From NCBI GenBank assembly GCA_022788185.1, contig JALEVV010000045.1:1-37225 (forward strand): a DNA stretch of 37,225 nucleotides, in the 5' to 3' direction. Source of the stretch: Spirochaetales bacterium. Lineage in GTDB: Bacteria > Spirochaetota > Spirochaetia > Sphaerochaetales > Sphaerochaetaceae. This document shows positions 14,642 to 23,339 of the stretch, one piece after another. Position 1 is the first letter of the stretch. Every line of letters begins with the position of its first letter. A program made the position numbers and the translations under genes. The notes below the pieces were generated by a model, which searched no databases, had not been told where the DNA came from, and saw nothing but the letters and a program-made list of their open reading frames with translations.

Positions 14642-16466
14642 TCTTCTTCTCCTTATTATCCATAATCCTTGTAATGATATTAAATGTATAAACGCTATCC
14701 TTCTCAATGTCCAGCTCAAAGCTCAGATCAGCCCTGGTGCATAGGTAGAACTGCTCCGAACCGAGGGTAGTCACCTCGGTCTGGAAGCGGTTCTCCTCCC
14801 TAACGCTGAAGGCATTTCCGCTGGCAAAGGAAAGCACGACGGAGCGCTGGGAATCGGAAAACCTCACGTTCCTTATGTCGTTGAGGGACTCACCGATGAG
14901 GGGTCCCCTCTTCTGGTCATAGCTGTAGGCGAAGGCGCCTGGCAGGGTGAAATAGACCCTTGAAAGGTATGTGCCCTTTATGGGCTCCGAGCCGGTGTTG
15001 TAAACCGTGACCGAAAGATGGAGGTTCTGACTCGACATCCTGTAGTGCTTCGTTATCTGGAAGTCATCCTCTTCATAAACGAAGTTGTACTCGCTCCGGC
15101 TCTTGCCGAGGATCTCGGCATCAAAGACCGCATCCCTGAGATCAATACTCCTCCCGTTGATCGTGATAACATCGGTAAAGGAGCGCTTCTTCTCCTGCCT
15201 GACGCTCTCCTTGTTCCAGGGGGAGACAGTGTCGAAAACGTTTAAGAGCAGTTCCCTTGAACAGTATTCATGGACACTGGCACCCCTGGGGGCGAAGACC
15301 GCAGAGGCATTCTTTGTGACGCAGAAGATCTCATCCTCCCCGTCGTCATCGATGTCGGCAGAGGGCTGACGCACCATGCTTTCAGCCATCATGTACTCGC
15401 ACTCAAGCAGTGTCTGGTAGTATGCCCTGTGCTCGGTGAGACGCAGGTTGGAGGCATTGGTGTCACATAGGAACATGGTTCCTGCAGGAATGGTTGCAAG
15501 TCTGTCCGTAACGCTCTTTTTCAGCGTGCGGTCCTTCCTGCACTCCCCTGCCGACTCACCAAGTGCATTGACCCTGTTGAGATAGTAGCGGTAGTTCCCG
15601 TCCCTGACTAAAGCCTCGGGGAAGGAGCGGAGGCTTCCGGAGGAGGCATCGCGGCCATACCATCCGTGCTCGAGATATCCCACCCGGGAAGGACGCAGCT
15701 GGTGGGGAAGCATCAGGGTGGCTCCCCTTCTCACGGCAGCGTCGAACACCGTCGTGAAGACCAGGTGGAGTCTTTCATCATCCTCCCTGTTGTAGCTGGC
15801 ACCCTGACAGAGCTGATCGAGATTGATCATGAAGACCAGTTCATCGTCATCGCCTGCCGAGAGCACTGCCGATTCCAGACCGGAAATAAGCTCATCAAGC
15901 TTTATCTCGTTCTGGCCGTACATGCTCACAAGGCGTGAAGCGGCATCTGCGGCAGGTATGACGTCTATGCGTTTACCGAGCTCGGTCATTCTGAAGGGAC
16001 CTGCCGCACATACTGTTTTGGTAATTGCGTTGTACGATGAAATGACAATCCGGTCCAGGGAGATCGTCTTCATCGCAGAAACGATTGAAGGCGCCCAGAT
16101 CTCCCCGTAGCACCAGAGTGAGGTTGCCCTGACTCCGTATGTCTTCCTTATCAGCGTGGTGTTCCTGTCGATTATCCCGGAACGGTCCTTGAACTGCATC
16201 AGGGGAAGGATTGTCTGGTTGTATGAGGACGTGAACATCTCCACCCTGCCGTTTTTGGCAAGAGTGGAGATCAGAAGGTTCACCTCGGGTGTGTTCTGCG
16301 CCATGTACTTTATCATGGCACTGGAGAGAGCGGCCGAAAGGGTCACGCCCTCAGTGTTGTACACATAGGTGAACACTGGTTTGATGATACAGCCCAGCGC
16401 CCGCTTGAAAACCGCGGGCGGCAGGGCCTGTGATGTCTGAGTGTAGAGTCCCAGAGATAGTTTCAT
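14625..16466 (-). CDS. GH57-family glycoside hydrolase (alpha-amylase / 4-alpha-glucanotransferase-like)
   Basis: Probably acts on alpha-glucans such as glycogen or maltodextrin in the cytoplasm, as no signal peptide is present. The 613-residue protein has a GH57-type barrel. The likely nucleophile is E122 in CYGEIWAP, close to E123 of the Thermococcus 4-alpha-glucanotransferase, and D217 in MINLDQLCQG may be the acid/base. The C-terminal part has the family's beta-domain signature: a D-x-D-D-G-x-D-E segment followed by FAPRGASVHEY and NVFDTVSP. Several motifs are loose, so this is a divergent member. It starts 1 nt after the rnfB stop, with GAGG within that stop region, so it is co-translated with the Rnf genes. 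Substrate and activity are inferred. Confidence 0.7.
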   Translation of the reverse strand: MKLSLGLYTQTSQALPPAVFKRALGCIIKPVFTYVYNTEGVTLSAALSSAMIKYMAQNTPEVNLLISTLAKNGRVEMFTSSYNQTILPLMQFKDRSGIIDRNTTLIRKTYGVRATSLWCYGEIWAPSIVSAMKTISLDRIVISSYNAITKTVCAAGPFRMTELGKRIDVIPAADAASRLVSMYGQNEIKLDELISGLESAVLSAGDDDELVFMINLDQLCQGASYNREDDERLHLVFTTVFDAAVRRGATLMLPHQLRPSRVGYLEHGWYGRDASSGSLRSFPEALVRDGNYRYYLNRVNALGESAGECRKDRTLKKSVTDRLATIPAGTMFLCDTNASNLRLTEHRAYYQTLLECEYMMAESMVRQPSADIDDDGEDEIFCVTKNASAVFAPRGASVHEYCSRELLLNVFDTVSPWNKESVRQEKKRSFTDVITINGRSIDLRDAVFDAEILGKSRSEYNFVYEEDDFQITKHYRMSSQNLHLSVTVYNTGSEPIKGTYLSRVYFTLPGAFAYSYDQKRGPLIGESLNDIRNVRFSDSQRSVVLSFASGNAFSVREENRFQTEVTTLGSEQFYLCTRADLSFELDIEKDSVYTFNIITRIMDNKEKKNVFTQ

Positions 16467-16467
16467 C

Positions 16468-17259
16468 TTACCTCTTCACAAAACACTTCTGAGGACAGGC
16501 CTGGGAAGCGGCCTCAAGCTCGGAAGTATCCTTTGAGTAATCGATCCTTGAGAGGAAGTTCTCAACGACACAGCCTGATGCGGGGAACTTGTTCTGACAG
16601 ATCCTGCAGCCGATACAGCCTGCCTGACATGCCTTCTTGACCTTGGCTCCCATCTCGTGGTTGTTGCATGCGACAACCATCTTTGCCGATGCCGGAATCA
16701 TCTTTATGACGCCGGTGGGACATACGGTCGTGCACTTCCTGCAGCCGATGCACTTCTCGGGATCGACACTGATCATGTTCTTCTCATCACGGCTGATGGC
16801 ACCTGCGGGACAGACGCTCATGCAGGAACCGAGGTGAAGACAGCCCTCCTTACAGGCATTGGGTCCTGCCTGCAGGAGGTATGCCGCATTACAGTCCTGA
16901 ATGCCCCTGTATGCGAAGCTCTGAACCGTGATTTCAGCGTTTCCCTGACAGTGGACTAAGGCAACCATGCGCTCCTTCTCACTGACTGAGACACCCATGA
17001 TCTCACCCATCTTCTTTGAAAGCGCGCTTCCGCCGGGGGAACAGAGACCGATCTCGGCCTCACCCGAACAGACTGCAGCCGCATAGGCCGCACATCCGGC
17101 ATAGCCACAGCCGCCGCAGTTGGCGCCGGGCATGACTGCTTCCATCTTTACGAGCTTCTCGTCCTTTTCGACGCTGAGCTTCTTATCTGCAACTGCAAGA
17201 CCGAGTCCGAGGAGAAGGCCAAGGACCGCAATGACGATGATTGCTGCGATTATTTCCAT
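16468..17259 (-). CDS. rnfB: Rnf complex subunit B (iron-sulfur protein)
   Basis: Electron-entry subunit of the ion-translocating ferredoxin:NAD oxidoreductase. The 263-residue protein has an N-terminal membrane helix (about 3-24), then the Cys-rich CGGCGYAGC motif with a later LCSPGG, and ferredoxin-type 4Fe-4S motifs: [15 protein letters not shown], [12 protein letters not shown] and [16 protein letters not shown]. Order, length and motifs match RnfB. The upstream gap to rnfA is only 14 nt and carries GGAGGAAG as a ribosome binding site. It is the last rnf gene, and the transcript runs on into the GH57 gene. Confidence 0.95.
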   Translation of the reverse strand: MEIIAAIIVIAVLGLLLGLGLAVADKKLSVEKDEKLVKMEAVMPGANCGGCGYAGCAAYAAAVCSGEAEIGLCSPGGSALSKKMGEIMGVSVSEKERMVALVHCQGNAEITVQSFAYRGIQDCNAAYLLQAGPNACKEGCLHLGSCMSVCPAGAISRDEKNMISVDPEKCIGCRKCTTVCPTGVIKMIPASAKMVVACNNHEMGAKVKKACQAGCIGCRICQNKFPASGCVVENFLSRIDYSKDTSELEAASQACPQKCFVKR

Positions 17260-17273
17260 AGTATTCTTCCTCC

Positions 17274-17873
17274 TTATACCAGATGCAGATTTGTGATAAG
17301 CGACTTGTCGAAGGCCATGAAGGCAAGTGCCATGAGACCTGCGGAGATGAATGCGATGGGAATACCCCTATAGGACTTCCTCACCGGTGTCATTTCCAGC
17401 TTCTCACGGATATTGCTCATCAGGACGATGGCAAGGGTGAAGCCGAGACCTGCGGCAAGCCCTGCGAAGAAGCTCTGCAGCAGGTTGTAGCCCTCATCGA
17501 TGTTGATGATCGCGATACCGAGAACCGCACAGTTCGTGGTGATGAGCGGGAGGAAGATACCCAGGGCCTTGTAGAGCGCAGGGCTCATCTTCCTGACCAC
17601 CATCTCGACAAGCTGTACGAGGGCAGCGATGACCAGGATGAATGCGACGGTCTTGAGATACTCGATTCCGAAGGGAACAAGCAGGAAGTAGTAGACCATG
17701 TAACACACGACGGAGGCTACTGCCGTGACGAACGTCACCGCCATGCCCATTCCGATGGCTGATTCACTGTTCTTCGAAACACCGATGAAGGGGCAGAGGC
17801 CCATGAACTGGACCAGGATGAAGTTCTGTACGAATACATATGTGATGATTATTCCGATATAACTCATGATCAA
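17274..17873 (-). CDS. rnfA: Rnf complex subunit A (membrane protein)
   Basis: A 199-residue integral membrane subunit with six helices. It contains [20 protein letters not shown] near the N-terminus and the central [15 protein letters not shown] motif. RnfA and RnfE are homologous inverted-topology proteins that together hold a membrane iron-sulfur centre through conserved cysteines, such as the ones in GLCPF and TNCAV here. The start overlaps the rnfE stop (ATGA). Length and motifs match the family. Confidence 0.95.
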   Translation of the reverse strand: MIMSYIGIIITYVFVQNFILVQFMGLCPFIGVSKNSESAIGMGMAVTFVTAVASVVCYMVYYFLLVPFGIEYLKTVAFILVIAALVQLVEMVVRKMSPALYKALGIFLPLITTNCAVLGIAIINIDEGYNLLQSFFAGLAAGLGFTLAIVLMSNIREKLEMTPVRKSYRGIPIAFISAGLMALAFMAFDKSLITNLHLV

Positions 17874-18505
17874 GCCCTCCCGGCCTTTCTGTCACCCATC
17901 CAGTTGAAGAACGCCTTCAGGTAGCCCATGACGAGCAGCGCACCGGCGGCCAGGGTCATTACCCTGATCGGGGATGAGCTGAGTCCGGGCAGGGTGATGA
18001 TTACCCTTGCGCTCTCACTGAGATTGATGAGTGTGATCTGTCCTGCACCGAGGATCTCCCTGATGGCCGCGATGAGGCAGAGAGAAAGGGTGAAGCCGAT
18101 TCCCATGCCGATGGCATCGAGGGCGGAGTCGAGCACGGTGTTCTTGTTTGCGAACGCCTCGGCACGTCCGAGGATGATGCAGTTTACGACGATGAGCGGC
18201 AGGTACACGCCGAGGGCTGAATAGACAGCCGGCACGTAGGCGTGCATCACCATCTCAACGATCGTTACGAACGATGCGATGATTACGATGTAGGCGGGGA
18301 TTCTGATTGAATCAGGGATGACCTTCCTCAAAAGCGAGATGAGTATGTTGGAGCAGAGGAGTACGAAGATTACACCGGCTCCCATACCGATCGCATTGAA
18401 GACCTGAGTCGTTACACCCAGGGTGGGACACATGCCCAGCATGATGATGAATACCGGGTTTTCCCTGAAAATGCCTTTAGTTAGTTCCTTGGTATGTGAC
18501 ATCAT
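17870..18505 (-). CDS. rnfE: Rnf complex subunit E (membrane protein)
   Basis: A 211-residue membrane subunit, homologous to RnfA. It has ENPVFIIMLGMCPTLGVTT near the N-terminus and YLPLIVVNCIILGRAEAFA in the middle, each with the conserved cysteine of the pair. Six hydrophobic segments are visible, followed by a basic C-terminus (GDRKAGRA). It overlaps rnfG upstream and rnfA downstream by 4 nt each, so the subunits are translationally coupled. Confidence 0.95.
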   Translation of the reverse strand: MMSHTKELTKGIFRENPVFIIMLGMCPTLGVTTQVFNAIGMGAGVIFVLLCSNILISLLRKVIPDSIRIPAYIVIIASFVTIVEMVMHAYVPAVYSALGVYLPLIVVNCIILGRAEAFANKNTVLDSALDAIGMGIGFTLSLCLIAAIREILGAGQITLINLSESARVIITLPGLSSSPIRVMTLAAGALLVMGYLKAFFNWMGDRKAGRA

Positions 18506-19050
18506 TTACCTCCCAGGCCCTTCACGTATTCAGAGCCCTGACGGATAGCACCGGAAACACCGGTGAAGGTGACAGTTGCACCTGACACGAGCGAAGGATC
18601 GGCAAGATCGTTCTTGGATGAGGGAAGGGGCTTTGCACCTCCGAGGCCCTCGAACTGAGCCATGTACCAGCTCTCCTCACTCTTCTTTCCGAGTCCCGGA
18701 GTCTCACTGTTAGCCATCATCTTGGCACCGATGACAGCGCCGTCGGTGTCATAGGATGCGACGAGAGTGATGGGACCGCCGTAACCGTTTGAGGTGATCT
18801 CGAGGACGTAGCCCTTAATCTCCTTGCCTTCAACGAGCGTGATGCTGTAGTTGATGCCGGCCCCGTTTCCTTCCCTCTTCTCTCCGAGGTCGAAACCGCC
18901 GCTGATGTCCATCAGGGCAGCACTGGTCTCCTTCAGGGCATTGGCCGCGATCTGGGGAGCAGTGATGGCATTGATGCCTGCCAGAAGTCCCGCTGCAACG
19001 GCACAGATACAGAACAGGACTGATGCGATCTTAAGATACTGTTTCATCAC
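18502..19050 (-). CDS. rnfG: Rnf complex subunit G (covalent FMN protein)
   Basis: A 182-residue periplasmic flavoprotein with one N-terminal membrane anchor (about residues 6-28). The FMN-binding domain ends in LVSGATVTFTG, where the Thr of SGAT is the known site for covalent FMN added by ApbE through a phosphoester bond. A conserved SETPGLG motif lies upstream. The protein is of normal size, so the enlargement in this operon is confined to rnfD. No apbE gene is present in this window. Confidence 0.94.
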   Translation of the reverse strand: MMKQYLKIASVLFCICAVAAGLLAGINAITAPQIAANALKETSAALMDISGGFDLGEKREGNGAGINYSITLVEGKEIKGYVLEITSNGYGGPITLVASYDTDGAVIGAKMMANSETPGLGKKSEESWYMAQFEGLGGAKPLPSSKNDLADPSLVSGATVTFTGVSGAIRQGSEYVKGLGGK

Positions 19051-22019
19051 TTCTTCTCCTTTACAGGCTTAACATAGCCGAACTTCTTCGGCCTGATGTA
19101 CCTGTCGATCGTCGGTGTGACGATGTTCATCAGGATGATTGCAAGGGATGTACCCTCGGGGAGGGATCCGAAATACCTGAAGAGGAAGGTCAGGAAGCCG
19201 CAGCCTGCTGCGAAGATGACCTGTCCCTTTATTGTGGTGGGTGTGGTTACCCAGTCGGTTGCCATGAAGAAGGCACCGAGCATGAGACCGCCGGTGAAGA
19301 GCGGGGTCAGGATCTCACCATGGAAGAGGCCCATGCCTGCGGGAATTCCGCCGAAGATCCAGGCAAGCAGTGCGAAGGATCCGATGTAGACGACGGGAAT
19401 GTGCCAGGTGATGATGCCTGCGGCGATGAGGAAGATTCCGCCCACGATGAGAAGCAGTGCACTGACTTCACCGATACATCCGGCCTGATTACCGAAAAAG
19501 GCATCGATCGTGTACGGTGAAAGACCGGTCTTCTCACTTAAGGAAGCGGCCATCGGGGTAACGGGCACGTTTGCACCTGAGAGGCGTGAGTCGATCGAAC
19601 CGGAGGCGCCGCCGACCAGAGCCGTCTTGGCTGCGGAAAGCATCGTGGCACCGGATACGGTATCGACAGCGGAATACTCACTTATGAAAGTGCTTACCTC
19701 GGATGCGAGGACCGCATTGATGAGATCATGGTAGTTGTCGTTGATTTTTGAGGGCAGCTCGAACTCATAGTACGTCGCACCGGCAAAGTGACGGGCACCG
19801 CCGAAGAGGTCAGGGTACTTTGCGATGATGCCGTCTGCCCATGCGCCCATCTCCTCAACGGGGATTCTGTCGACGGGGTAATCGACGGTGACGAATTTGT
19901 TGGCGATTGAGGTGGCACCGGAGAAATCACCGGCAGTGTACTCAACACCGGAGATCTTCGTTGCGGAGGATACCGCATCGACCAGGACCACATCGGCCTT
20001 CATGACGCTTTCAAGCTCTGCCTTCAGGAGGGACACAAGTCCGTCGTGGTAAGCATCCTTGATCTTTTCGGGGAAGACGAACTCGATGTTGGAGTCGTTG
20101 AAGAAGTACGTGACGCCGTTGAAGAGGCCGGGGTAATCGGCGATGATGCCGTCTGCCCAGGCGCTCATGTCAGCCTGAGTTAGTCTGTCGGTCTGGTAAT
20201 CAACGGTTACATACCTGTTTGCGATAGCGATCGTGCCGCCGAAACCGCTGGGCTGGAAGGTCTGCTTGGTTGCGGCCGATACGGCATCAACCACGGCATT
20301 CTTCCTGATGAGCTTTGAAAGCTCTGTTTCCACGATGGAGCATACCATGTCGTGGTAGTCGTTTCCGAGGGTGTCGTAAAGCTCGATCTCGATGTTTCCG
20401 TTGCCGCCCGATACGGATGCGCCCTCGAAGAAGACCGTGTAATCGTCCTCAAGGGAGGCGACGAACTTCTGAATCATTTCGTCGGAGATGATCTCTGCAG
20501 GATAGGTGACGGTAACATACTTATCGGTGATGGAGACGCCTGCGCTGTATCCTGACTCGTCGAATGTGAGGTCCGTGGTCTTGGTTGCACCGCTGGTGGC
20601 ATCGACCTCACCCGTGACGAGCTCTGCAAGTCTTGTGCGGATGAAGGAGATCATGGGAGCATGCATTTTCTCGGGAAGTGCGTCGGCAAGCTCCAGCTCG
20701 TAATATCCCCTGCCCTCGAAGTGGCCTGCGCCCTCAAAGAGCTCAGGATAGGAATCGATGAGGCCATCGGCCCATGCGGAGAACTCTGCGGCTCCGAGGC
20801 CTTCGGGATAGTCAATGGTAATGTACTGGTTCGTGATGGAAATCGATCCGCCGAAGCCGCTGTCAGCAGTGGTGGAAACGGTTGCGGAAGATACCGCATC
20901 TGCTTCCTCATCCTCTGCCGCAGATCCGATCAGGGATACGATCTCGCCCTTCACTACCGAGTTATAGAGGTCATGGAGGTTATCGCCGATCTTCTCAGGA
21001 AGGCTGAACTCATAGTAACCGCCTTTGCCGACAAAGTGCGTTGCACCGGCAAAAAGCTCGGGATAGGAAACGATGACGCCGTCCGCCCAGCGGGCCATGT
21101 CATCGGCAGTGAACCTGTCAGCGGGGTAATCGACGGTGATGAACTTATTGGCAATCGTCGTCTTTCCCTCGAAGCCGTCTGCACGGTAGCTTACGCCGCT
21201 GATCTTCGTGGCGGCGGAAACCGCATCCGCGGCAGGCGCAATGGCAAGGTAGTTGGAAATCTCGGTGCGGATGATCGAGATGATTCCCTTATGGTAGAGA
21301 TCGTTGATCTTTGAGGGGAACTCGAACTCGAGGATGCCGGAGCTGTTGAAGAAGTGTGTGACGCCGGAGAAAACCTCGGGGTACTTGGCGATGACCGCAT
21401 CGGCCCAGGCTGAGATGTCATCCTGGCCGTAACCGGCGGGGAAATCAACCTGAACGAACTTGTTTGCGATTATGATCATGCCGCCCTGACCGTTGGGCTC
21501 AGCCGTCGTGAGCGTGGCTGCCGATACCTCATCAGCACTCTGAACGATGGCCTCCTGAGTGCGTCCGGGAAGCACGTAATCGGTCTGAAGCGCTCCTGGG
21601 AGCACGAATGTGCTCATCAGGGTCGTGAAGCTGAAGAAGACGAAGACACGTCCCGCAAGGGCCGGGTTCATCCAGTTGCAGCCAAGACCGCCGAAGGTCC
21701 ACTTGACGACGAGGATGGCGAATACGGATGCGAGCACGGGCACGTAAAGGGGCACCGTGGGAGGCATGTTCATGCCTATCAGAAGACCGGTGACCAGCGC
21801 GGAGCCGTCACTGAGGGTCTTTTCCTTACTGACAAGTCCAAGAAGGTACTCGGTCAGGAGGGATGAGGCGATGGATACGAGCAGTACGATAAGCGCGCTG
21901 AGTCCGAAGGACCAGACGCCCCAGGCCGCTGCGGGAAGCAGTGCGCAGGTGACGAGCAGCATGCTCCGTCTTATCGAATTGCCGGAATGTACGTGAGGAC
22001 TTACTGAAACGGTTTTCAT
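19047..22019 (-). CDS. rnfD: Rnf complex subunit D, giant form with six periplasmic repeats
   Basis: RnfD is the membrane subunit that carries a covalent FMN; family members are about 320-360 residues, but this one has 990. Residues 1-140 are the normal N-terminal helices, including GLGCNWMNPALAGR, and residues 793-990 are the normal C-terminal half (IGEVSALLLIVGG, then MATDWVTTPTT). Between them, residues 163-792 form an array of six repeats of 99-109 residues bounded by seven D-x-x-S-(G/A/S)-A-T motifs, with Thr at 169, 271, 380, 479, 584, 687 and 792. The last, DTVSGATMLS, occupies the position of the ordinary FMN site. The insert is in the periplasmic loop, the side where ApbE acts. The frame is open throughout with normal codon use, and both ends overlap rnfC and rnfG by 4 nt, so this is a real gene. 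Confidence 0.95.
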   Translation of the reverse strand: MKTVSVSPHVHSGNSIRRSMLLVTCALLPAAAWGVWSFGLSALIVLLVSIASSLLTEYLLGLVSKEKTLSDGSALVTGLLIGMNMPPTVPLYVPVLASVFAILVVKWTFGGLGCNWMNPALAGRVFVFFSFTTLMSTFVLPGALQTDYVLPGRTQEAIVQSADEVSAATLTTAEPNGQGGMIIIANKFVQVDFPAGYGQDDISAWADAVIAKYPEVFSGVTHFFNSSGILEFEFPSKINDLYHKGIISIIRTEISNYLAIAPAADAVSAATKISGVSYRADGFEGKTTIANKFITVDYPADRFTADDMARWADGVIVSYPELFAGATHFVGKGGYYEFSLPEKIGDNLHDLYNSVVKGEIVSLIGSAAEDEEADAVSSATVSTTADSGFGGSISITNQYITIDYPEGLGAAEFSAWADGLIDSYPELFEGAGHFEGRGYYELELADALPEKMHAPMISFIRTRLAELVTGEVDATSGATKTTDLTFDESGYSAGVSITDKYVTVTYPAEIISDEMIQKFVASLEDDYTVFFEGASVSGGNGNIEIELYDTLGNDYHDMVCSIVETELSKLIRKNAVVDAVSAATKQTFQPSGFGGTIAIANRYVTVDYQTDRLTQADMSAWADGIIADYPGLFNGVTYFFNDSNIEFVFPEKIKDAYHDGLVSLLKAELESVMKADVVLVDAVSSATKISGVEYTAGDFSGATSIANKFVTVDYPVDRIPVEEMGAWADGIIAKYPDLFGGARHFAGATYYEFELPSKINDNYHDLINAVLASEVSTFISEYSAVDTVSGATMLSAAKTALVGGASGSIDSRLSGANVPVTPMAASLSEKTGLSPYTIDAFFGNQAGCIGEVSALLLIVGGIFLIAAGIITWHIPVVYIGSFALLAWIFGGIPAGMGLFHGEILTPLFTGGLMLGAFFMATDWVTTPTTIKGQVIFAAGCGFLTFLFRYFGSLPEGTSLAIILMNIVTPTIDRYIRPKKFGYVKPVKEKK
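19644..21533 (-). repeat. Six tandem ~310-bp coding repeats inside rnfD
   Basis: The repeats lie between seven motif copies: DEVSAAT, DAVSAAT, DAVSSAT, DATSGAT, DAVSAAT, DAVSSAT and DTVSGAT. Thr codons begin at 21515, 21209, 20882, 20585, 20270, 19961 and 19646. Unit lengths are 102, 109, 99, 105, 103 and 105 residues. Each unit has a strand like IANKFVTVDYP, a helix like WADGIIAKYPDLF, a GAxHF segment, a strand like YYEFELPSKI, and a helix starting YHD before the next motif. Every motif keeps Asp, Ser, Ala and Thr, and also Ser/Thr three residues after the key Thr. Unit 4 is the most divergent; units 2 and 6 both begin KISGV. Confidence 0.95.
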
Positions 22020-23323
22020 TTTTTTCTCCCCATTTTCTTACCGAGTTTGAAACCCTGGACGAGCGGAAGGTGGGCCGGACAGATATATGCACAGCAGCCG
22101 CATTCCTTACAGTCCATGAGTCCGAGCTCCATGGCTGTCTGGTAGTTTCCGTACCTGATGTTCCTGAACATCTTGTTGGGCATGAGGCCCATCGGGCAGT
22201 GCTGGACGCACTGGCCGCATGATACGCAGACTCCGGTGTCGATCTTCACCGGAAGGAGTGCAAGGATTCCGGAGGAGCCCTTGGTGACGGGCGTGTCCTC
22301 GTCGGCAAAGGCAAAGCCCATCATGGGACCGCCTGAAACCAGCTCGCCGATCTCCTCCGTATTGTATCCGCCTGCAGCGGCGATCAGGTCGGAGGTCTTC
22401 GTTCCGATCGGGGCAAGGAAGTTGCCCGGCTTCGTTATGCCCTCACCGCTGACGGTGATGATTCTCTCGATCAGGGGCTTATGGAAGACCGCGGCTTCAT
22501 AGACCGCATATGTGGTTCCGATGTTGCATACCACTGCACCGATGTCGATCGGAAGCTTTCCTGAGGGAATCTCACGTCCGATCGTGGCCTTCAGAAGCTG
22601 CTTTTCATCGCCCTGGGGATACTTCATCTTCAGTGTCATGACCTCGATGGGATATCCCTTGACGGAGATGAGCTCCTCAAGGTGCTTTATGGCATCGGGT
22701 TTGTTTGCCTCGACGCCGATGATTATCTTTTTGGGAGAAAGAATCCGGTTAAGGACCATGATTCCATCAAGGGCACCCTCTGCCCTTTCCATCATCAGAC
22801 GGTAATCGGCGGTGAGATAGGGCTCACACTCGACTCCGTTGATCACAAGCACATCGACGCTCTTGCCGGTGGGGATCGAAAGCTTGACCGATGTGGGGAA
22901 CGTGGCACCGCCCATACCGACTATGCCCATGTCCTTCACGAGGCCCAGAAGCTCGGCCGGGGTATTCTCCTGCCAGTCATATTTCTTCTGATACATCTCG
23001 GGCTGTACTTCATCGCTTTTGATGACAAGTGCGTCCGCAACGGCACCGCTGGCCAAACGAACCTTTCTTACATCAGCTACGACACCGGAAACCGGACTGT
23101 GGACGTCTGCTGAGATGAAAGAAGCTGCCTGACCCACCTTCTCGCCCTTCTCAACCCTGTCTCCCTTCTTCTTAAGGCACGCTGCAGGTGCACCGAGATG
23201 CTGGGACATAGAGACGACCAGTTCGGACGGAACGGGAAGAACCTGGATCCTTCCCTCTTTAGCCAGAGACTTCTTATCGGCAGGATGCACGCCACCTCTT
23301 CTGAATGTGGAAATCCGACCCAT
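22016..23323 (-). CDS. rnfC: Rnf complex subunit C (NADH-binding, iron-sulfur)
   Basis: Peripheral cytoplasmic subunit that binds FMN and NADH and passes electrons to or from the membrane part. The 435-residue protein shows the N-terminal FRRGGVHP motif, the Nqo1-like nucleotide region GMGGATFPTSVKL and INGVECEPYLTADYRLM, and two C-terminal 4Fe-4S motifs, CVSCGQCVQHCP and CKECGCCAYICP. It ends in a basic tail (KLGKKMGRKK). The ATG has AAGGAG 6 nt upstream. It is the first gene of the rnf operon (C-D-G-E-A-B order, the usual one), behind a putative promoter at 23359-23387. Confidence 0.96.
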   Translation of the reverse strand: MGRISTFRRGGVHPADKKSLAKEGRIQVLPVPSELVVSMSQHLGAPAACLKKKGDRVEKGEKVGQAASFISADVHSPVSGVVADVRKVRLASGAVADALVIKSDEVQPEMYQKKYDWQENTPAELLGLVKDMGIVGMGGATFPTSVKLSIPTGKSVDVLVINGVECEPYLTADYRLMMERAEGALDGIMVLNRILSPKKIIIGVEANKPDAIKHLEELISVKGYPIEVMTLKMKYPQGDEKQLLKATIGREIPSGKLPIDIGAVVCNIGTTYAVYEAAVFHKPLIERIITVSGEGITKPGNFLAPIGTKTSDLIAAAGGYNTEEIGELVSGGPMMGFAFADEDTPVTKGSSGILALLPVKIDTGVCVSCGQCVQHCPMGLMPNKMFRNIRYGNYQTAMELGLMDCKECGCCAYICPAHLPLVQGFKLGKKMGRKK

Positions 23324-23339
23324 GATATTCTCCTTATTG

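Noticed and set aside
14625-16466. Polysaccharide deacetylase or unrelated hypothetical protein
   Set aside because: The GEIW nucleophile region and the C-terminal D-x-D-D-G-x-D-E plus FAPRGA signature fit GH57 better, though the match is loose and confidence is limited.
20661-21314. Long plus-strand open frame (217 codons) opposite the rnfD repeats
   Set aside because: It is antisense to a clearly coding repeat array, has no ribosome binding site and no family resemblance. Its regular composition is a reflection of the repeats on the other strand.
19644-21533. CRISPR array or DNA-level repeat locus
   Set aside because: Units are about 310 bp, in frame, diverged at DNA level and encode conserved protein; no short direct repeats with unique spacers are seen here or elsewhere in the window.
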